From NCBI GenBank assembly GCA_951799425.1, contig OX637396.1, positions 42,585,901 to 42,649,900 of the forward strand: a stretch of DNA of 64,000 nucleotides, in the 5' to 3' direction. Each line of letters opens with the position of its first letter. Position 1 is the stretch's first letter. This DNA is from Ilex aquifolium. Taxonomy: Eukaryota; Streptophyta; Magnoliopsida; Aquifoliales; Aquifoliaceae. This document shows, piece by piece, positions 23,046 to 33,760 of this stretch. The notes below the pieces were generated by a model. That model had not been told where the DNA came from. It did not search any database and saw nothing but the letters and a program-made list of their open reading frames with translations. A program made the position numbers and the translations under genes.

Positions 23046-23053
23046 TTTGCAAG

Positions 23054-24300
23054 TCACATTTCAGCATTCAAATTTTGTCCATTGCGTAATTTGGAGAAAA
23101 AAAATCCGTCCCCCCACCCAAAACTCATTTAATGCAAAAACATGCCAGTTGGTAGTGAAATTGGCCCCAACCCTAAACTTTTGCAATTATTGGTTATGGA
23201 ATCAATGGAGACCCCTCCCCACCCCCGGCTGGACATTTATCTGAGGCACGACATTGACATTGATCATCCTATGATATAAAAAAAATTGAGAAATATGTGA
23301 CATTCCTTATGGCATTGAATGAATGAAATTAACACCCTACGAATTCCAAATATAAACACGCTTCTTGTAAAACACACACACAAAAAAAAAAAAAAAAAAA
23401 GTTGGCCGTCAGATTCCCATGATTCGGATATCATGTAAGCCAGGTGGGTAAAGATCAAATATTTTGACTGGAACTTAGCATGTTATTTTTCACTCTTAAT
23501 TGAAGATGTCGCATGGTATTTGTTTAAGAACAAATACTAATAGGATTAGATGCTCATACGCCTTTTGATTTCGTTGCCTGCCGTTTTAACGTTGAAAGAT
23601 AATGTGATATATTTCATGCGTATATGATCCCAGAAAAACAGTTGATGAATATTTTTTTTTTTTTTGGGGGGGTGGGTGGGGGGGGGGGGGGGGGGGAGGA
23701 ATGATGGGTCGCCCATCATCAGACGAGGGGAGTGACGGTGACACGATCCACAGAACGACTTTCCAAAAACTCTCTTCGCTCTGTACAAATTGGGGACTCC
23801 CCACAAGGCTCTGTCCCCGCTGTTGTACAACTCTGCCACGCCAATAATGCTTCAGTGTTCAGACCTTGTAGGCTACACACATCTCTCTCTCTCTCTCGGT
23901 AACTATCACCAACTCTTTTATCTGCAAATATATTTTCCACCGTTCATTTGTTAACCACAGCTCCCCTATTCCTTTAAAATAAAACCATTCTTACCTTTTA
24001 CTACACCATTGTTTCATCCAACCTCACACCTCACCTCTTATGTTCTCTGTCTCTCTCAGTCCTTCTGAGCATTTAATGTATTTTGGAGCATACCCCAGAT
24101 CAAAAAACGAAGGAATATATCTCTTGAGTATAATGGTGCTTTTGTCTCCCTTCTCCGGGGTTTCATTTATTCCAGTAGTTTTGTTAGCATCACTGCGGAA
24201 AGTTGGTTAGTACTGAGGAAGATTTAAAAGACCAGAGGCATTGGTGAGAGGGCTGCTAACATATGTGTTCTGTTACGCACTTCCAACAACTTTTTCTTCA
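23054..24300. other. Upstream region of the bHLH gene
   Basis: An A-run (23382-23400), a T-run followed by a G-run of about 30 (23666-23696) and a CT-rich tract at 23882-23898 are present. Pyrimidine-rich DNA near 24035-24060 may be promoter or leader. No other gene was recognised. Confidence 0.5.
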
Positions 24301-26585
24301 ATGGAGAGGCTTCATGGACCCATCAATACCTGTGTATGTTAGCTCGATTAGTACTTTGTTATCCTTTATTGGAATAGAAGAATGGATGCATTTACTACTT
24401 ATAAGGTTATATATAGCTAGCATTCAATGTGAGGTGCTGATATCCTTATAGATAACCTTACCACCTGTTTGTGCTTCTTTCTCTTGTTAATATTCCATTC
24501 TCGTTCTCGTACATTAATTCTTTCCTTTCTTACTACTGTTAATGCTTATTAGAACAAGAAACTGATCTACCCCCAACCAATCCATATGACAGTGTCTGTC
24601 CATACTCCCTACTCTCTTTTATCTCTCTGTATCTTTTGCTCACTTGAGTTTTGGTGAGGAATCACTTAGGCCTAGAAAATTTGCTCTTATGTTCTTTTCC
24701 TTTCTTCACATCTTTCTATTCTCTACACTGGTCTTGCAGATCTTCGGGGAGGAGTATATGGAGGTGGAGCCCCTACAACAAGAAACTACAAATACGTTGG
24801 GTATGTGCAGTACTTATGAGCAATATCTGAGCTCAGACAGCTTGAATTTTGAAGATCAGGAAGAAGAAACACCACCGCACCTGAGAAGTCCAAGTTTGGA
24901 AGACAAATTTCCGTTCCTTCAGATGTTACAGAGTGTGGTGGAGTCGCCACCTTGTTCGCCTTTCAAAGAACCCAGCTTTCAGATGTTGTTGAGATTACAG
25001 CACCAGAAGAAGCCATTGGACCAGTCTCACGACTATTTTTATGAAATGAACACTACTAGTAGCACTCGGATGGTTCCGGCATTGGACCCTGAAAGCTGCG
25101 TTACTCATGACGTTTTGGATCCGCATTCGCCTGTCAAATCCGGAACCAGGGAGTACCGGCACCCACATTCGACTTCCTCTGCATGTGGTGTGAGCTCCGA
25201 GTGCAACAAAAAACAGCCCACCAACGCCGAAGGCAAGGGTTGCGGGGAGCTGAGAGATTCAGAGTTTGTGCGTGCTTTGGCTCAGCCGATGAACAAGCGG
25301 GAAAGAAGTAAAAGGAAGCGAACTAGGGCACCCAAGAACAAAGAAGAGGTAGAGAATCAGCGGATGACCCACATTGCAGTGGAGCGCAACCGCAGACGGC
25401 AAATGAACGAGCATCTTAGTGCACTTCGGTCCCTCATGCCCTCCTCTTACGTTCAAAGGGTATGGAATTAATTTATGCAGAGTGTTCCTTAAGTCTCATT
25501 CTTCTATTGATATACTAGTAGTGTTTCTTAATACTGATTTTTTTATAAAAAAAAAAACACACACACACACAAGGGTGACCAAGCGTCCATAATTGGAGGA
25601 GCAATAGACTTTGTGAAAGAACTGGAGCAATTACTTCAGTCGCTGCAAGCCCAGAAGAGGAGTAAATTCGAACGGGGATCGAGCGGTGACACCTCCTCCG
25701 GATGCTCCACGGCTGCAGGATCATTAATGGACATCAACGGGAGTAGTGATTGGAAGGACGAAGAGCGAGGGAGGAGGGCGGAGAGCGAGTCGAGGGTGGC
25801 AGATGTAGATGTGAGTGTGATTCAAAACCACGTCCACGTGAGCTTGAAGATAAAGTGTGGAAAGGGGAGGAGGAGTGGTCATGAGCTAGTGAAGGCCATT
25901 GTTGCCTTGGAAGACTTGAGGCTTACAGTGCTGCACCTCAATATCACCACGTCTTCCTCGTCCTTGTTGGAAACATCCTTTCATTACTCTTTCAGTCTCA
26001 CGGTACGTACGGTATTATCCATCATTACAGCTTCTGCCCGTTCCTTTCTTTTCTTGCTGCTTTCTCTCTGTCTCGAGTCAACCATTTTGACTCTAAAAAA
26101 GTTACCCTACCCTACCCTACCCTACCCTACCCTACCCTTACTTACTAATGCTGTACTACTACAACAGTAAAGTAGTGTAGACCACCAGTTCAAAAAAAGT
26201 AGCGTAGACCAGCATAAGCACGAGAGTGCTTTCTTTTCATTCAAGAAAGGAATCCAAAACCCTAACTCTGGTTTACAACATAGGAAGAATATTCAATATT
26301 ATAAGTGTAATGTTATTAGGGTCTAAAAAGAATTAATATAATTGGTTAATATAATAATGTATAAATAATTAATAAATTAAATTAGTTTTTTGATTTCTAA
26401 TAACATTACTCCTACTGGTATTATAGATATAGTCATGATAATTAATGAAGTGGGTTTGAGGAATTAAGTTTGTAATTTTGTAAATGCATGGTGATGCTCA
26501 GATGGAAGATGATTGTAAGCTTGGATCAGCGGAGGAGATTGCATCAGTAGTTCACCAAATATTCAGCGTCATCTACGGCAGTTGA
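24301..26585 (+). CDS. Group Ia bHLH transcription factor (bHLH57/67/70-like), 4 exons
   Basis: Exons 24301-24333, 24740-25459, 25574-26002 and 26502-26585 all join in phase 0 and give 421 residues. The tiny first exon encodes [11 protein letters not shown], matching the MERxxGxIN start of this subfamily, and the GT at 24334 is a good donor (GTATGT). The bHLH domain is split by intron 2: [20 protein letters not shown] (residues about 218-237) then [14 protein letters not shown], followed by [20 protein letters not shown]. The basic region carries the H-E-R residues for E-box binding. A C-terminal ACT-like part includes [10 protein letters not shown] and ends in [18 protein letters not shown]. 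Group Ia also holds SPCH, MUTE and FAMA; the sequence is closest to bHLH57/67/70. The (CCCTA)n repeat lies in intron 3. Intron 2 has an unusual acceptor, an A-run then (AC)n. Confidence 0.9.
26102..26139. repeat. (CCCTA)n microsatellite in bHLH intron 3
   Basis: Seven near-perfect pentamers. It is a 5-mer, not the 7-mer CCCTAAA plant telomere repeat. Confidence 0.9.
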
Positions 26586-26890
26586 CAACTTTGACTTGCA
26601 GGAGGAATATTGCAGCGATCAATGCTGGGCAGTACAGTTTTATCCTATTGCACCAGAGCGGCTTATTTATAAGAGAGAGAGAGAGAGAATGGAAAGGTTT
26701 GGGGGGTTTGTTAATTTCGAGGAACGGTGCGCACCCCTCAGTTGTCTCCATTCCTTGTTCGTCCTCGTCCTACAGAGGGTGCCAGGTGGTAAGGAGAGGG
26801 GGACAGACAAAGAGGCAGGCCATATGAATATGATACTCTACAATCATTAACTTTATTTTCTTCTTCTTGCAACACCCACCGCTACTCTAA

Positions 26891-27376
26891 GGGCATGTTT
26901 GGTTCAGGTATAAGACTGGTACAAAGGGTGGTATTAAGGAAAATAGTACGTGGGGTCCACTTTATACCTTATTTGTTTGTCATTTTTCGGTCGGTATTAA
27001 TTTGCGGGTCGCAATACCGACCCGCTGTGAACAGTGCCATTAATGTCTTCTACATGGTGCTATTGAATCCCACCTATCAGGTGGTATAAAATGTTGGAAG
27101 GAGGTATTAAAGTGGTAAAAGACTCAATTGCCCTCAACTACAAAGCCAGCCGCAATTGTTGACTTTGATTTATAAGGATAAAATTGTCTTTTTACACCCC
27201 AGCCGCAATTGTTGACTTTTTTAAATAGGTATTACATAGATAATATTTGTGATACACAAACAAGGGGAAGGATGGGATTATAGTTTAAGACCGGATATAA
27301 TATACTATTGGATAGGAGTAGAATGGAAATAATGTCTAATACCGGGCTTATTTTATACTCAAAACAAACGGGCCCC
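26891..27376. mobile_element. Probable TIR element with GGGC...GCCC ends
   Basis: The left end GGGCATGTTTGGTTCAGGTA and the right end TACTCAAAACAAACGGGCCC are imperfect inverted repeats, a common plant MITE-like terminus. A direct repeat AGCCGCAATTGTTGACTTT occurs twice inside (27148 and 27201). No clean target duplication was found, so borders are approximate. Confidence 0.55.
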
Positions 27377-27946
27377 AACTGTTACTTTGAATATCAAAAA
27401 TATAAAATAAAGTAAATTTCAATAAATCTATCTGATTTGATAGTATTAAATAGACTTATCTAATAGTTATAAATAAATCTATTCGATTCGATAATATTAA
27501 ATAGACACGTATGTCTATGTCTATGTCTTCTCTTCTCCATCCGACTACTCTCCAATTGGCCTTTGACTATGTCTATATGACCAAAAACCAAAAAAAAAAA
27601 AAACAATTTTTATTTTTTCCTTCATTTCTTCTACACACAGCCATTATTTGATTTGTCGTCCACCACCCTATAAGTATAAGCTCCACAAATGTGAATGATC
27701 CATAACCCATGCCACTACTGGGCAGGGCGGGCTATTACTAACTTTGACGCTTCCACTTGGGGCTGCTTAATGGATACATAGAGAGCCATGGACTCTGATT
27801 TTCTCCCTCTATGAGTTCGGACATTTCTTGCTCGAAGCATTAGTTTTCTGCAAAAACATGCTTTTGGTGTCTTGGCAAACTAAATGAGCTAAATGTATCA
27901 TAGGTTGACTTCATTTGTGTATAACGCAACTTAGCATTAAATTAAT

Positions 27947-28434
27947 GGGTTAATTATACGGGAGGTTCTTAAAATATGGTGTTTGTCTCATTTTGATCCC
28001 TGAAATATTTAATATATTTTTATATTGTCCCTCAAGTAGATAACGCCCAAATTACTAACGATTTTTTATCATAAATTTGTCACGTGATACTTAAACATGG
28101 ACAAAAAAATAATTCGAATAACTCTTGACCAAATTTCTACTCAAATTTGGTTAAATAATTATCCAAATTACATAGTTTTGATTATAAGCTATCTCAATTT
28201 TGGTCAAAAATTATCCATATTACATATTTTTTTTCAAGAGCTAACCAAATTTTCTTTAAGATCTATCAAAATTAGTTTTTGTCCATATTTAAATATTACG
28301 TGACAAGTTTATAACAAAAAATCGTTAGCAATCTAGATATTGTCTGTTTGAGGAACCATATAAAAATATATTTAATACTTCAGAGATCAAAATAAGACAC
28401 TCCATACTTTGAGGACTTCCAATGTAATTAACCC
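27947..28434. mobile_element. Long-TIR MULE-type element, 488 bp, perfect 9-bp target duplication
   Basis: Inverted ends of about 170 bp begin GGGTTAATTATACGGGAGGT and end GACTTCCAATGTAATTAACCC, with moderate divergence. TAAATTAAT is repeated exactly at 27938-27946 and 28435-28443. The element is almost all TIR; the short centre holds ATTATCCAAATTAC-type repeats. No coding capacity. Confidence 0.87.
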
Positions 28435-28443
28435 TAAATTAAT

Positions 28444-29227
28444 TCTTGACTTTATTTTATGTTGGAGCAGAATTTGTTGTAAGTTTGTACACTTTGATTT
28501 TCAAAATTGGTGAGGTAGGTATTGTTTTAACAAAAATAATTCTCTAGCGTATCTTAAAGCTTTCTATTGTCTCGCGCAAATATTTTCATTTTTTTAAGTT
28601 AATCAGATTCTGAACTTACAAAAATAAGTAGGGCTTTTAACTTGTTCAACGACATGCACACAGGGTCCCTTTGTTTAGTAAGAAAATGGTAGAAAATACA
28701 AAAAAAAAAAAATTAAATTTTCATGTGTCAGTTTGGTTAGCATGAAATAGAAAAAATAAATCTTTTCCATACTTAGATTTCTCACTACTAAACAACTTTT
28801 TTTTTCTTATAAAAAATACAAGAAAATGCAAAAAAGTTATGATTCATAACTAACTTATCATTTTATTCTTATTTTTCTTAAAACATTTTATTAGTTCTTA
28901 ATTTTAAAAAATCTTAATATGGATCTGGTTAACCGTATAATTTGACCAAGAGATCTTCATAGTTCGTACGGATACTTGTTCCATAATTAGGGTAGGAGCA
29001 GCTTTTTTTAAATAAAAAAAAAATTTAACTTTCAATTATAATACATATATTTTTCTTCTTTAGACCTATTTAATATATTTAAGAATAATTTAAACAAATA
29101 AAAAAAATCTTGTAACTTTGATTTCTTTCAAACAGTATAATGAAATTTTTTTAAAACTTTCTCACAAGTTTTTCATGCTAACCAAATAGATGCATGAAAA
29201 TATATTTTAGTAGGTGTCATCTGGAAT
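28444..29227. other. AT-rich intergenic stretch, possible decayed repeat
   Basis: No gene was recognised. Blocks around 28668-28760 (TTTGTTTAGTAAGAAAATGG) and 29160-29200 (TTTTCATGCTAACCAAATAG) look like remnants of a further inverted-repeat element, but I cannot pair the ends convincingly. Confidence 0.4.
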
Positions 29228-29236
29228 ATACTTCAA

Positions 29237-29400
29237 TCAATAATGCTATTTAAATTTAATTTAACTTATTGACTTAATCCATTACAATCATTAGACTAAT
29301 TGTGTGTCCCAATAAATATTAAGGCTCATTGTCAATTTAATATTTATAAATGATTAGATTAATAAATTAAGTCAATAAATTAGGTGAAAGTGACATTATT
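29237..29400. mobile_element. MULE-type MITE, 164 bp
   Basis: The inverted ends TCAATAATGCTATTTAAAT and GGTGAAAGTGACATTATT continue inward (TTATTGACTTAAT against ATTAAGTCAATAA). Flanks ATACTTCAA and ATACTTTAA match in 8 of 9 bases. It belongs to the family seen at 10687. Confidence 0.68.
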
Positions 29401-29489
29401 ATACTTTAATTAAAGTGTGCCTCTCCTCTAGCCCATGACGTTTTAAGATTTAAACTTGTGGAAAAAACCCAAATATGTGAATAAGTATG

Positions 29490-29658
29490 GAATAATGCTA
29501 TTTGTATTTAAAAATTTAACATAATTTGTTAATCTAGTAATGTGACTTCATTGTAATTATTGGATTAACACTAAGTTTTAATGTTTAATAAGACTCATAA
29601 TTAATCTAATTATTATAATAAATTAGATCAATAAAATTAAGTTTGAATAGTATTGCTC
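29490..29658. mobile_element. MULE-type MITE, 169 bp, diverged
   Basis: The element starts GAATAATGCTATTTGTATTT and ends TTGAATAGTATTGCTC, an inverted copy of the family ends. Flanks match in only 6 of 9 bases, so it is an older insertion. It lies about 350 bp upstream of the CURT1B start codon. Confidence 0.65.
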
Positions 29659-30008
29659 TTATGTATTATATCCAATGGAATAGAGATGATGTGAAATCCA
29701 GAGGCATGTATATATAATGTAGATGATAAAGAAACACCATAAAATGCCTATCCAAGGAAGCACCATAAAATGCCTATCCATATATCCAAATGATGGAGGA
29801 ACGAGTGGTCGTCCATCTCCCCACCACAATCCACATTCATTCTAGTGAGAAAAAAATATCGGACCTTTCACAGTAGAACACACGAAAAGCTTAGGAAATT
29901 TAGATTGGAATAAATCAAAACTCCCCATATTCTCTACCTTCTTCTATCACCACCCACCCGAATCTCTCTCTCTCTCTCTCAGGTAAAGGGATTCACAAGT
30001 AGCTAGGA

Positions 30009-33000
30009 ATGGCCTCAACCACCTCCTCCACCCCACTTTCAATCTCTTCCTCTTCCACCCTCATTGACGGAAAGGCTTCTCGCCAATCAGCCTCTGCCTC
30101 CTCACAATGTGTAACCCTTCCCACACTTTCTCTGCCACCGGTGCAGTCTCAGAACCGTGCCTGGAAGACCACTGCCTATTGTACGTACATAAACATCATC
30201 ATCATCAATTATTTACACCCTAACCATAATTTAAGCCATAGATATCGATGTACAACTATCTAGTCACTGATCTAGTGGTTTCAGGTCGAAAGATCACCCG
30301 CAATGTTGTTGCCATGGCTACCGGAGAGGCTCCAGCTGAAGTTGCAGCAACTGAGCTGCCTGAAATTTTCAAAACACTACAAGAAACCGTAAGCATTTAT
30401 CTTGTCCTAATCGGCCCTTGCTTCCTTCTACTGCAGTTACCGACTGTTTGGGCTCTTCTTCTTTTTTTTGGTAAATACAGTGGGATAAAGTTGAAGACAA
30501 GTATGCAGTGACTTCTCTTGCAGCAGCTGGTGTGGTTGCTCTGTGGGGTTCTGCTGGACTGATCTCGGTGAGTCTCCACATTAAATCATTGTGTTGATCA
30601 CTGTTGAAGAAAGTGTGTATATAAGTAGATTATACTATAGTGCTTTAAATTTAAATCATGTAAAAACAGAATTGAACTTATATCTGTATACTATTATATG
30701 CAATTTAATCAAAACTAAGCTTATATCTATATACTGTGTACTCACAGTGGCATAGATGTGCACGAACAGAAAATCAGAAAATGCAATCCAAGCTTTGTGT
30801 AATTACAATTTTTTTAAAACATATTTGCTCCCTTTCGGTACTCAAGGTTGACGAGCAACTGTCTCCCAAGATAGAACGAATTTCGTCTTCGTAGAGGTAG
30901 CACTTCAATCTCCAAAGATCAGCGAACACAACTTATGTTTGTACCTGTATCGAACAATGAACAGAATGCAGAAAGAAAGAGATAATGCACCAATATGTAG
31001 AAATTCATCTGTAGAATTTGATGATGCACAAAATCGTCTTTGGCAAGATCAACAGTCAAGAATGTGTACGTGTATGATTAATAAGCAATTAATAGGCAAT
31101 CAATGACAATCAATGACAAAACAGTAAATAATAGATCAACACAGAGATTTATAGTGGTTCGGTCCGGTTGACCTACGTCCACTCTCGGGAACGGCAGCGG
31201 TGGCCTGGTGTTCTTTATTGATGAATAATGGTACTCCGGAGAGTTACAGTGCATTGAGGGAGAGAGAATTGGTGTAGAGAGACAAAGCTCTCGGTGGAGA
31301 GAGGTGTAGTGTGTGTAGAAAGTTCAAGGTGTAGAGGTCTCAAGAAGGTGATGAACATGTCACCGGACGGTGTATATCGGAGTTACAGTGCTTCTAGAGA
31401 GAGAACGGTGTGTATGAGGGTAAGTGTAGGGGTTTCAAGGCGTGTCCTTCATATGGAGAGGACTTACATTATATAGGTTGGGAGAGGCGGTGAGGCGGTC
31501 ACTATAATTTAGTAAGTACAGTTATGGTAGGACTCTACCATTTTGGTAAGTTCTATTTTGGTAGGACTTGATCTTCTCAATCTTCATCCCGGTATTCTCT
31601 CCCTCGTACTCCTATTCAGTCAGAGGAAGATCTTGGACTGGTCTTGACCTGTCTTGACTTGAGTTGGAGTGGGCCACATTTGTTTGGACTTGCATCGGAG
31701 TCATTCCCATGGCACTGAGGTGGACTGAGGGGAAGACAACGGAGGAGGACGAAGGAGGGCTCAAGGGGCTGCCTATGGGCGGCGCCCTAAGGGACCCTAT
31801 GGGTGGCGCCCATTTGGGGACCTTGGGCGGCGCCCTCCTAGGGGCCTTGGGCGACGCCCCCCTTGGTCCTGGTGTTGGCCTCTTGCTTCATTTGGTGCTT
31901 TGTCATCCTTCTAAATGGGTTGACCCAGCCTTGATTTGGAACTTCCTTCGGGCTTTCTTGGTTCATTTAAATTGGGCTTGACCTAGTTAATTTTGGACTC
32001 ATCAGAATTCATATCTGAAAATTACATAAAGGCAATCTATATATAGATTCCTCGTGTCTGTTTAGATCGCCCAAAAGAATACACCCAATGCCTGTTCGAA
32101 TCGAAGGGACAAACCCTTTGATCTGAACAGTAGCAAATGGAAAGGCACTTCAAGGCGAACAGACAGGAATAAGAACAGCGACAAAATTGAATTTTGTCCA
32201 AAAAGATTATATTTTTTGGCCTAAGCCCGACCGAGCCAAGTAGCTCGCATGTGTGGTAACCAAGATAATGTAGGCGCTCGCTCCGCTCACAAAAGTGTGT
32301 TATCCCTTGGAGCCCAACCCATGAAACCAATTAAGAGCATATTAACTCACCAAAGTACTTTTTTCAACGTGGAACAAACCTTACTCCACTACACTAATCT
32401 TATTTTATTTTATTTAATTTTGAGACATAATTTCTCATTCAAATCTTAATGGTTTTGGACAAATAAATGTACCATGTTAATCACATGGCGGAAGAAAACA
32501 CATTTAAACTTGGTTCCACCAATTTCAAGGTGTGGGTCCCACTTTAATGCAAACCCAAAGTTACTTAAATACTTTGTCAAAACCATTTTTTCAAACAATC
32601 ACTACGTTCTTTTTTGTGTAATTGAATCACGATCTGTATTATGTCCCTGCAATGTGTATCATTAATTTAGTCACATGATAATTGAAAGAGTGAAAATATG
32701 TTTTTTGAGGAATGGGGTATGGCTTGAAACAGGCAATTGACAGGCTTCCGTTGGTTCCTGGTGTTCTTGAGCTCGTTGGCATTGGTTACACTGGTGTAAG
32801 TTGTGTTTCGTTCACTGTTGTGCTTTCAATTCATAAAAACTGATAAGTAAATCACAAGTGAGCTTTTGGAATTAACACCATTTGCTTAATGACCTGGTAT
32901 ATCGATATTGGACACAACTCGAGTTTTACTAAGTAAGAAAAGTGTCAAAAACAACTGCGTCTATATGCATCTTGTAGTTGGACAGCCTACTTACACATCC

Positions 33001-33318
33001 TCTTATGTCTTTCCGTTTCTTGCAGTGGTTTGCATACAGAAACCTGATTTTAAAACCAGACAGGTAAGCTTCAGTTATTCTTACGAACACTTAGCCAGAG
33101 AGCTTACAAGAACACTATGATTGAATTCTGTCAAATCCCTTGGCAGAAGTCTTTCCACAGACATTTTTATTAGTTGACTGAATTCTATTGACTTCTTTAT
33201 AGAATCTTTCCATAGAAATTTTAATTTGATTCATCATATTTCCAGGGACGCATTGATAGAAAAAATCAAAGGCGTGTATGGTGATATAATTGGGACCAGC
33301 AAAAAGGAAATTAACTAG
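30009..33318 (+). CDS. CURT1B: CURVATURE THYLAKOID 1B-type protein, 6 exons
   Basis: CURT1 proteins oligomerise at grana margins and bend the thylakoid membrane. Exons are 30009-30180, 30285-30388, 30481-30567, 32733-32795, 33026-33063 and 33246-33318, giving 178 residues in one frame (Arabidopsis CURT1B is about 174). A Ser/Thr-rich plastid transit peptide opens the protein (ASTTSSTPLSISSSSTLIDG). The mature part has an amphipathic region (TELPEIFKTLQETWDKVEDK), two membrane segments (AVTSLAAAGVVALWGSAGLI and LVPGVLELVGIGYTGWFAY) and a charged tail ending GDIIGTSKKEIN. The sequence RKITRNVV and the tail mark CURT1B rather than CURT1A. Intron 3 is 2165 bp because of an antisense solo LTR and other repeat DNA. 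In Arabidopsis this gene lies between bHLH70 and CCA1, the same order as here. Confidence 0.94.
31019..32004 (-). mobile_element. Antisense solo LTR in CURT1B intron 3, 986 bp
   Basis: On the plus strand the element runs from TGATGATGCACAAAATCG to TTTTGGACTCATCA and is flanked by exact GAATT repeats at 31014-31018 and 32005-32009. Its left end is the reverse complement of the right end of the solo LTR at 14615-15168 (ATTTTGTGCATCATCA), and the block GGTTGACCTACGTCCAC also matches that LTR in reverse. So the LTR lies opposite to CURT1B transcription. GGGCGGCGCCC-type repeats at about 31780-31860 are unusually GC-rich. No internal retrotransposon region remains. Confidence 0.88.
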
Positions 33319-33760
33319 AAATGCTGCTGAGATAAGGTCAAAGTTCAGGCGATGAAGCAAATATTTTGCAGTTATTGCACTGTGATCATGCTTATTTCAG
33401 GTAGCACAAACCTCTAACCAGAGTAAAACCCATGTTATGAACCGTATTGTTGATACATTATTTTACATATTATATTCCCTTTTCTTAAGTCTAAGCACTG
33501 CCCTCGATCACAAGTCTTCTGTTAGTTCAATGTGCTTGAACAATCAGTATATATATTCAAGTGCTCTGCAACTTTGCACTCTTACGTATATTGAGAGCAG
33601 ATAATAAAAAAATTTCCTACTATATTTGAATCTTGTATTTAAAACTTAACTAGTCCATCAAAGCATAGAATAGGATCAAACTAGTGTGTACATCCTTATG
33701 CTGAAAGCAATTAATACACGATATGCATTCTAACAGGAGGGCACACCTTGAACCAGCTAT
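33319..33760. other. Gap between CURT1B and the O-methyltransferase pseudogene
   Basis: Two convergent 3' flanks. No gene or repeat was recognised. Confidence 0.5.

Noticed and set aside
24644-24757. Hydrophobic N-terminal extension (signal-like) on the bHLH protein
   Set aside because: The frame runs back through an intron acceptor at 24739; the real upstream exon is 24301-24333.
26102-26139. Interstitial telomere repeat
   Set aside because: The unit is CCCTA (5 bp), not CCCTAAA; it is a microsatellite.
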